This document shows positions 13,997 through 18,301 of a stretch of 18,301 bases of DNA, piece by piece. The stretch is taken from positions 1-18,301 of the forward strand of contig JBIKYT010000042.1 in the NCBI GenBank assembly GCA_044355095.1, written 5' to 3'. The position numbers and the translations under genes are program-made. How positions within the stretch are numbered: the stretch's first letter is position 1; the number at the start of each line of letters is the position of its first letter. The notes beneath the pieces were generated by a model. That model did not search any database and was not told where the DNA came from. It saw only the letters and a program-made list of their open reading frames with translations. The stretch comes from Casp-actino8 sp044355095 (GTDB lineage Bacteria; Actinomycetota; Acidimicrobiia; Acidimicrobiales; Ilumatobacteraceae).

Positions 13997-14060
13997 GCCG
14001 AAAACCCGAAAAATCCGCCCTTTGTCAGGTTGAACTGTCGGCAATTCTGGTGCCACAACC

Positions 14061-14066
14061 TACTGT
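14061..14066 (+). promoter_or_regulatory. -10 element of the LLM oxidoreductase gene (leaderless)
   Basis: TACTGT, six bases (GGGTTC), then ATG at 14073. The same TACTGT precedes the second LLM gene at 16461. Confidence 0.5.
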
Positions 14067-14072
14067 GGGTTC

Positions 14073-15362
14073 ATGGCTCAACAATCCAACCCCGGTGGTC
14101 GACCCGACCGATTGAAATTTGGCACCTTCTTGGCCCCGCACCACCCTGTCGGCGAGAACCCAGTTCTGCAGTTTCAGAGCGACCTTGACTTCGCGGCCCA
14201 CCTTGATCGGTTGGGGTTTGATGAGTTCTGGTGTGGAGAACACCACTCAAGCGGTTGGGAAATGATCGCATCGCCAGAAATGTTCTTGGCCGCTGCGGGT
14301 CAACGTACTCACACCATTGGTCTTGGAACTGGCGTGATCTCACTTCCCTATCACCACCCCTTCAATGTGGCCCAGCGAATCGTGCAACTCGATCACATGA
14401 CCAAAGGTCGCGCCATGTTTGGAACTGGCCCTGGTGCATTGCCAAGTGATGCCTGGACTCTCGGTATTGATCCGTTAGTGCAACGCGATCGTCAAGATGA
14501 AGCCCTCGGAGTCATCTTGCGTCTGTTGCGCGGCGAAGATCGTTTCTCACACGAGAGTGACTGGTTCACACTCAAAGATGCACAACTGCAATTGCTGCCA
14601 GTTCAAGACAACATGCCAGTCGTCACCGCTTCAACATTGTCGCCGTCAGGTATGCAGATGGCCGGCAAGTTTGGTTGTGGTGTTTTATCAATCGCATCAA
14701 ATAGCACCGCTGGTCTCGCTGCGCTTCCCACGCAGTGGTCATTCGCCCAAGAGTCGGCACTGAAGCACGGACAAACTGTCGATCGCAAGAACTGGCGAGT
14801 GATGTTGAGTTTCCACATTGCTGAATCACGCGAAGAAGCGCGCAATCAAGCGGTTGACGGATTACAGCGTTGGCATAACGAGTACAACGTGTGGACGCTT
14901 GGTCGACCAGGTGCCGTTCACGTTGAAAACAAATGGGATTTGCTTGAGCAAATCACTGCCGGCGGAACTGCAGTGATTGGTACGCCCGACGACCTTGTGG
15001 CAACGATTCGAAATCTTCAAGAAATCACCGGCGGATTTGGTGTTGCTTTAGGTTTTGCGCACGACTGGGCGAATCGCGAAAACACCTTGCGTTCGTGGGA
15101 TTTGGTGGCTCGTTATGTTGTGCCAGAAATCAATAGCACAACCGTTGGTCAGCGCGCATCAATGAAATTCTTGAATGACAATCAAGCAACATTGATGGCA
15201 GGAGCTGGTGCGGCAGTCATGCAAAAAATTCTCGGTGACGAACGTGCTTCGGCCGAACTCGGTGTGATGATGAAGCAAATGCAATCAGGAAAAGATGATC
15301 GCGGAACAACGTTCCGTCCCGGTGGCGGAGTCCGTGAAGATCAACTACCAGAAAACAAATAA
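14073..15362 (+). CDS. LLM-class flavin-dependent oxidoreductase, limonene-monooxygenase-like
   Basis: This 429-residue protein has the bacterial luciferase TIM-barrel fold and would use reduced flavin (FMN or F420) for a monooxygenase or hydride-transfer reaction. Visible family landmarks are KFGTFLAPHHP (15-25), LGFDEFWCGEHHSSGW (47-62), the flavin-site segment GTGVISLPYHHPFNVAQR (85-102) and GTGPGALPSDA (117-127), followed by the later DNMPVVTAS strand. The N-terminal EHHSSGW region and overall length resemble limonene 1,2-monooxygenase-type enzymes, but the substrate is a guess. The last 60 or so residues (MAGAGAAVMQKILGDERAS onward) form a polar tail beyond the usual barrel. The start is fixed by TACTGT six bases upstream. 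It converges on the zinc-ribbon gene, with 10 bp between stops. Confidence 0.87.
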   Translation: MAQQSNPGGRPDRLKFGTFLAPHHPVGENPVLQFQSDLDFAAHLDRLGFDEFWCGEHHSSGWEMIASPEMFLAAAGQRTHTIGLGTGVISLPYHHPFNVAQRIVQLDHMTKGRAMFGTGPGALPSDAWTLGIDPLVQRDRQDEALGVILRLLRGEDRFSHESDWFTLKDAQLQLLPVQDNMPVVTASTLSPSGMQMAGKFGCGVLSIASNSTAGLAALPTQWSFAQESALKHGQTVDRKNWRVMLSFHIAESREEARNQAVDGLQRWHNEYNVWTLGRPGAVHVENKWDLLEQITAGGTAVIGTPDDLVATIRNLQEITGGFGVALGFAHDWANRENTLRSWDLVARYVVPEINSTTVGQRASMKFLNDNQATLMAGAGAAVMQKILGDERASAELGVMMKQMQSGKDDRGTTFRPGGGVREDQLPENK

Positions 15363-15372
15363 CAAGAAGTAA

Positions 15373-15585
15373 TCAGTCGTCTTTTGTTGCAACTGCATTT
15401 GGGGTGACGTTCATTTTCGGAACGTATTCAGCAACTTCAACATCACGCGCTTCATTGCCCATTGTTGACTTCAACTGAACTCGACACTCGTCGCAGGGTC
15501 CGTAAAAACGACCATTGTGCAACTTGTTGCAACGAGGACAAATCGAAGATGTTGCAGCAAGTGTCAAAGGCAGTGCGTCACTCAT
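15373..15585 (-). CDS. Small zinc-ribbon protein, function unknown
   Basis: The 70-residue product carries CPRC (16-19) and CDEC (31-34), which together form a four-cysteine zinc-ribbon site. A short polar C-terminal tail follows. It has no membrane helix. Such small ribbons bind nucleic acid or partner proteins; I cannot assign a specific role. It follows the DinB gene on the same strand after a 38-bp gap. AGAGGA lies directly before the ATG (too close for a good Shine-Dalgarno), with CACGAT just upstream of that, so it may have its own leaderless start as well as read-through from the DinB gene. Confidence 0.7.
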   Translation of the reverse strand: MSDALPLTLAATSSICPRCNKLHNGRFYGPCDECRVQLKSTMGNEARDVEVAEYVPKMNVTPNAVATKDD

Positions 15586-15591
15586 TCCTCT

Positions 15592-15597
15592 ATCGTG
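15592..15597 (-). promoter_or_regulatory. Weak -10 candidate for the small zinc-ribbon gene
   Basis: CACGAT, six bases (AGAGGA), then ATG at 15585. It fits the spacing rule but has C instead of the first T. Confidence 0.25.
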
Positions 15598-15623
15598 CCA
15601 CGCTCATGTATGAACGTTGGGCA

Positions 15624-16409
15624 TTAAATGACGTTGATGGCGTTAAGTACTGCTTCGGTATCGGAGTTTCCGTTTTCTAAGCGAGTACTTGCTTGCCAGT
15701 CGGCCCGTTTGGTGCCCCACGATATGAAATCGTGAGCATTGCTGATTGCCGATGGTGCGTTCGCGTCACGGCCAGCAGTAATTGTCCAAAGATTTTCGCC
15801 TGGAGCAAGAATCCACGATCCACCACCAGGACCTTCAAAAACCAAGTTCACTGTTTGCTTTGGTGCTACCAATAGAGCGGGCTGACACATTTGTGGAATG
15901 CCGGCGAGCATCCATTCAAGAGTTGCCGTCAACGCCTGCGGGTCACGCGGTAATGCGGCTGCTTTAGCAATGGCATGTCCAACATCGTGACGTAGATGGC
16001 AATAGTGGTCAAACACAATTGCGTTGGCCAACAGATGCATGGGGTGTGAACCCAGGTTCGCCAACGGAATCACCGTGTCGGCCATTTCGGGCGTGTTCAT
16101 AAATGTCAACGCACCGATGCCTTTTTCGCTCCACTCCATATATTCAGCAATGACCTGATCGCGTGTCCACGACTTACGAGCCTGCACCGGAACTTCGGCG
16201 TTCTCTTCGACGTCTTCGCTGGTTCCACCCTCAATTGTGGTCGGGTCGGCGATTGAGTGAAAGACACTGGCCATATGGCAGAACACTTCTTGTACTCGCC
16301 AACCTGTGCATCCCGACTGAGCATTCCACTCATCGGCACTTAACGAGTTCATTAACTCAATCGCTAATGCCTGTTCGCTTTTCAAAGCTTCAATGGCTGA
16401 CATGGTCAT
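15624..16409 (-). CDS. DinB / mycothiol-dependent maleylpyruvate isomerase-like protein
   Basis: This 261-residue member of the DinB-like four-helix metalloenzyme superfamily is closest in style to the MDMPI/TIGR03083 proteins of Actinobacteria, which use mycothiol. The N-terminal bundle (about 5-160) carries candidate metal ligands H45 (EVFCHMAS) and the DHYCH group D134, H135 and H138. GCTGWRVQEVFCHMA (33-47) is the family-typical segment. The C-terminal part (about 185-250), with VNLVFEGPGGGSWIL, resembles the MDMPI C-terminal/SCP2-like domain. The metal and substrate are not known; many relatives are thiol transferases. The ATG at 16409 is followed by a second in-frame ATG at 16403. It diverges from the F420-type LLM gene across a 64-bp gap holding an inverted repeat. 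Confidence 0.82.
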   Translation of the reverse strand: MTMSAIEALKSEQALAIELMNSLSADEWNAQSGCTGWRVQEVFCHMASVFHSIADPTTIEGGTSEDVEENAEVPVQARKSWTRDQVIAEYMEWSEKGIGALTFMNTPEMADTVIPLANLGSHPMHLLANAIVFDHYCHLRHDVGHAIAKAAALPRDPQALTATLEWMLAGIPQMCQPALLVAPKQTVNLVFEGPGGGSWILAPGENLWTITAGRDANAPSAISNAHDFISWGTKRADWQASTRLENGNSDTEAVLNAINVI

Positions 16410-16420
16410 GTTGTACCCCC

Positions 16421-16451
16421 AAGTACGTGTGTATGTCCATGTCTAGTACTT
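16421..16451. repeat. Inverted repeat in the divergent promoter gap
   Basis: AAGTAC (16421-16426) and GTACTT (16446-16451) are perfect inverted copies separated by 19 bases, between the divergent DinB-like and LLM genes. Short but well placed for an operator that controls both directions. Confidence 0.4.
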
Positions 16452-16460
16452 TTCACGATC

Positions 16461-16466
16461 TACTGT
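16461..16466 (+). promoter_or_regulatory. -10 element of the F420-type LLM gene
   Basis: TACTGT is followed by seven bases and the GTG at 16474, so this GTG is the likely leaderless start. The in-frame GTG at 16465 overlaps the hexamer itself. Confidence 0.45.
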
Positions 16467-16473
16467 GCGAATT

Positions 16474-17496
16474 GTGCATGTTGACGTAATGACCACCCCA
16501 ATGCCCCTGCAAAAGACTGGGGCTCACGCTCGCCAAACCCAAGCCGCAGGGTTTTCAGGTTTGCTATTTACCGAAGCGGGCCGAACTGCCTATCTCAATG
16601 TTGCCGCAGCGGCGATTGCGGCACCTGGGATTGATCTATCTACTGGGGTTGCGGTGGCGTTTCCACGTAGCCCTTTCATTACGGCTTCGACTGCGTGGGA
16701 ACTTCAAGAGGCCAGTGGGGGTCGCTTTCGTTTGGGCCTTGGTACTCAAGTAAAAACTCACGTCGTGCGTCGTTATGGAGTTGCATTTGATCGTCCTGGT
16801 CCACGCTTGCGCGATTATGTCTTGGCAGTCAAAGCCTGTTTCGCTGCTTTTCGTGGCGCGCCGCTCGAACACCACGGTGAGTTCTACGAACTCACATTCA
16901 TCACACCCCAGTGGAGTCCCGGCAAGATTGATGCACCCGATCCCAAAGTTGATATCGCCGCGGTGAATCCGTGGATGTTGCATATGGCCGGCGAAGTGGC
17001 TGATGGTGTGCATGTGCATCCCATTGGTGAACCGGGCTACTTGAAACGACATGTTGTCCCACAGGTTGCAGCCGGTGCTGCCAAGGCTGGTCGTTCAGCG
17101 AGTGATATTGATCTGATCATTCCGGTGATGACCATCGTTGGTGACACTGACGAAGAACGTCATGCCGAGCGTGAACATGCTCGCGCCATGCTCAGTTTCT
17201 ACGGAAGCACTCCCAACTACGCGTTCATCTGGGATGAGGCTGGCTTTGAGGGAACCACGGCGCGCATCCGCGAAAAGCAAAAGGCTGGTGACTTTGCGGG
17301 GATGGCCGCGCAAATCACCGATGAACACTTGCAGGTCTTTACGGCCGAGGCTTCGTGGGATGGGTTGGCTGATGAATTGATCGCTCGATACGGCGACACT
17401 GCTTCGCGACTCGTTCTGTATAACGCCGGACGCGACCTCGATCGTTTTGATCGCTACGGCCACGTCGCCCAACAGATCATCCAACGAACCTCTTGA
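16474..17496 (+). CDS. F420-dependent LLM-class oxidoreductase (TIGR03617-like)
   Basis: This 340-residue luciferase-fold protein belongs to the LLM subgroup thought to use coenzyme F420. Landmarks are MHVDVMTTPMPLQ at the start, GFSGLLFTEAGRT (26-38), STGVAVAFPRSPF (56-68), ASGGRFRLGLGTQVK (80-94), a central AAVNPWMLHMAGEVADGVHV region (167-186) and the late DELIARYGD segment. The layout resembles TIGR03617; substrate is unknown. I prefer the GTG at 16474 because TACTGT is seven bases upstream and the protein then begins like its relatives. The in-frame GTG at 16465 (CACGAT five bases upstream) cannot be excluded. It diverges from the DinB/MDMPI gene, a frequent kind of neighbour in actinobacterial redox loci. 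Confidence 0.85.
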   Translation: MHVDVMTTPMPLQKTGAHARQTQAAGFSGLLFTEAGRTAYLNVAAAAIAAPGIDLSTGVAVAFPRSPFITASTAWELQEASGGRFRLGLGTQVKTHVVRRYGVAFDRPGPRLRDYVLAVKACFAAFRGAPLEHHGEFYELTFITPQWSPGKIDAPDPKVDIAAVNPWMLHMAGEVADGVHVHPIGEPGYLKRHVVPQVAAGAAKAGRSASDIDLIIPVMTIVGDTDEERHAEREHARAMLSFYGSTPNYAFIWDEAGFEGTTARIREKQKAGDFAGMAAQITDEHLQVFTAEASWDGLADELIARYGDTASRLVLYNAGRDLDRFDRYGHVAQQIIQRTS

Positions 17497-17543
17497 GTAT
17501 CTACTGAGAGCAATAGTCCCTCCGCTCATGTTGGCCTCGGGGG

Positions 17544-17549
17544 TAGCCT
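17544..17549 (+). promoter_or_regulatory. -10 element of the PRC/MgtE-N gene (leaderless)
   Basis: TAGCCT, six bases (GCGGTT), then ATG at 17556, inside the 59-bp gap after the LLM gene. Confidence 0.5.
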
Positions 17550-17555
17550 GCGGTT

Positions 17556-18301
17556 ATGGCTGGTGACCTGATCTACGCATTCCGCATTACTCGCCTGCCG
17601 TTACTTGATGCCGGCGGGGCCAACATCGGACGACTCGACGACATCGTTGTTGTACCGGGTCATGCCGGAAGTGCACCGCGCGTCGTGGGTTTTACTGCCA
17701 CTAGCCAACGCCGCCGAATTTTTGTGAATGCCGGACGCGTCGCTGAACTCGGAATTGACGGCGCTCGTTTGCGTTCGTGGGATATCGATCTCAACCCCTT
17801 CAAAGTGAAAAAGGGCGAACGACTTCTTGGTCGCGACGTCATTGACCGCAAAGTGGGCGTCGAGTTTGTCAGCGATGTTGCGTTACGGGAACGCAGCGAT
17901 TCACGATCGGGTGGCTGGGAAGTTGCCCAGGTACGACTTGCCAAGCGCACCGCTCTTCGTCGTCGACCAAGTCATCGTTTAGTTGATTGGCGCGAAGTCG
18001 CCCATCTCTTTGCTGCGACCACCGAGATGGCCGCCGAAGCTGCTCGCCTACACGACATGCACCCCACTGACGTGGCTGCTGTCGTGCGTTCACTTCCGAT
18101 TGCGCAACGTCGTCAATTGGCAGAAGCCATGGACGACGATCGTTTGGCTGATGTGTTGGAAGAACTACCCGAGTCAGAACAGGTCGGCCTCATCGAAGGT
18201 CTTGACATGGAACGTCTTCTCGACGTGCTTGACGAAATGGAAGTTGACGACTTAGCTGACTTGCTCGCCGAAATGCCGGGCGAACAACGCGCCAGAATTC
18301 T
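17556..18301 (+). CDS. PRC-barrel / MgtE N-domain protein (partial, continues past window)
   Basis: The frame is open from ATG at 17556 through the last base, giving 248 complete codons with no stop. The first 100 or so residues (IYAFRITRLPLLDAGG, then IGRLDDIVV and RLLGRDVIDRKVG) look like PRC-barrel-type beta domains. From about residue 162 it has the acidic helical repeats of the MgtE N-terminal domain (LHDMHPTDVAAVVRSLP, LADVLEELP, LLDVLDEMEVDDLADLLAEMP). In MgtE magnesium channels this domain, with CBS domains, senses magnesium. Actinobacteria also have soluble proteins of this layout without the membrane part. Whether CBS or membrane domains follow lies outside the window. The start is supported by TAGCCT six bases upstream. 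Confidence 0.78.
   Translation, partial: MAGDLIYAFRITRLPLLDAGGANIGRLDDIVVVPGHAGSAPRVVGFTATSQRRRIFVNAGRVAELGIDGARLRSWDIDLNPFKVKKGERLLGRDVIDRKVGVEFVSDVALRERSDSRSGGWEVAQVRLAKRTALRRRPSHRLVDWREVAHLFAATTEMAAEAARLHDMHPTDVAAVVRSLPIAQRRQLAEAMDDDRLADVLEELPESEQVGLIEGLDMERLLDVLDEMEVDDLADLLAEMPGEQRARI

Noticed and set aside
14042..14053. CAATTCTGGTGC upstream of the first LLM gene, sharing about ten bases with the 10098-10144 palindrome arm
   Set aside because: It lacks the CAGAA partner half and so is not a palindrome of the same type; a ten-base match is weak evidence for a shared operator.

Overview
The window looks like an actinobacterial chromosome of medium GC (estimated by eye at a little over 50%). 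It has a PASTA-domain Ser/Thr kinase next to a PbpA-type transpeptidase and an FtsW/RodA tail, a CrgA division protein, two luciferase-like (LLM) oxidoreductases (one of an F420-type family), a mycothiol-type DinB/MDMPI protein and SD-less starts consistent with leaderless mRNAs. Moderate GC, a single PASTA kinase and many small SnoaL, LLM and DinB genes suggest an aquatic member of the class Acidimicrobiia. That placement is inference. I see no insertion sequence, prophage, CRISPR array or obvious transferred island. The longest stretch without a gene is about 145 bp (4880-5023).

Region 1 (1-4879) is the cell-envelope and division block: the 3' end of an ftsW/rodA gene overlaps pbpA by 4 bp, and pknB follows with its own promoter. 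A convergent glutamine amidotransferase (trpG/pabA type) ends base-to-base against pknB, and crgA runs divergently from it. This is the neighbourhood known near oriC in mycobacteria (rodA-pbpA-pknA-pknB-trpG-crgA), here without a pknA. The extracellular end of PknB carries an unusual Thr/Pro tail encoded by a 33-bp tandem repeat.

Region 2 (4880-10151) is mostly on the minus strand. It holds a small membrane/zinc-ribbon protein behind an acetyl-CoA acetyltransferase, a large polytopic membrane protein behind a MarR regulator, and a ferredoxin-reductase-type flavoprotein. The flavoprotein promoter sits beside a very strong double palindrome (10098-10144).

Region 3 (10152-13858) contains a HAD-fold phosphatase-like gene, a divergent TrmH/SpoU RNA methyltransferase, a secreted seven-repeat delta-60 protein with a Thr-rich stalk and an LPATG anchor, and a convergent two-domain SnoaL-like protein.

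Region 4 (13904-18301) has tRNA-Ala(UGC), a limonene-monooxygenase-like LLM oxidoreductase, a small zinc-ribbon protein, a DinB/MDMPI protein, a divergent TIGR03617-like LLM oxidoreductase, and the start of a PRC-barrel/MgtE-N protein that runs off the end of the window.

The clearest theme outside the genes is promoter layout. A TAnnnT-like hexamer lies exactly six bases before the start codon of many operon-first genes, which predicts leaderless mRNAs. Genes inside or behind others (pbpA, thiolase) instead have recognisable Shine-Dalgarno sequences. I did not find a clearly new multi-gene system; the strongest unexplained element is the double palindrome at 10098-10144.
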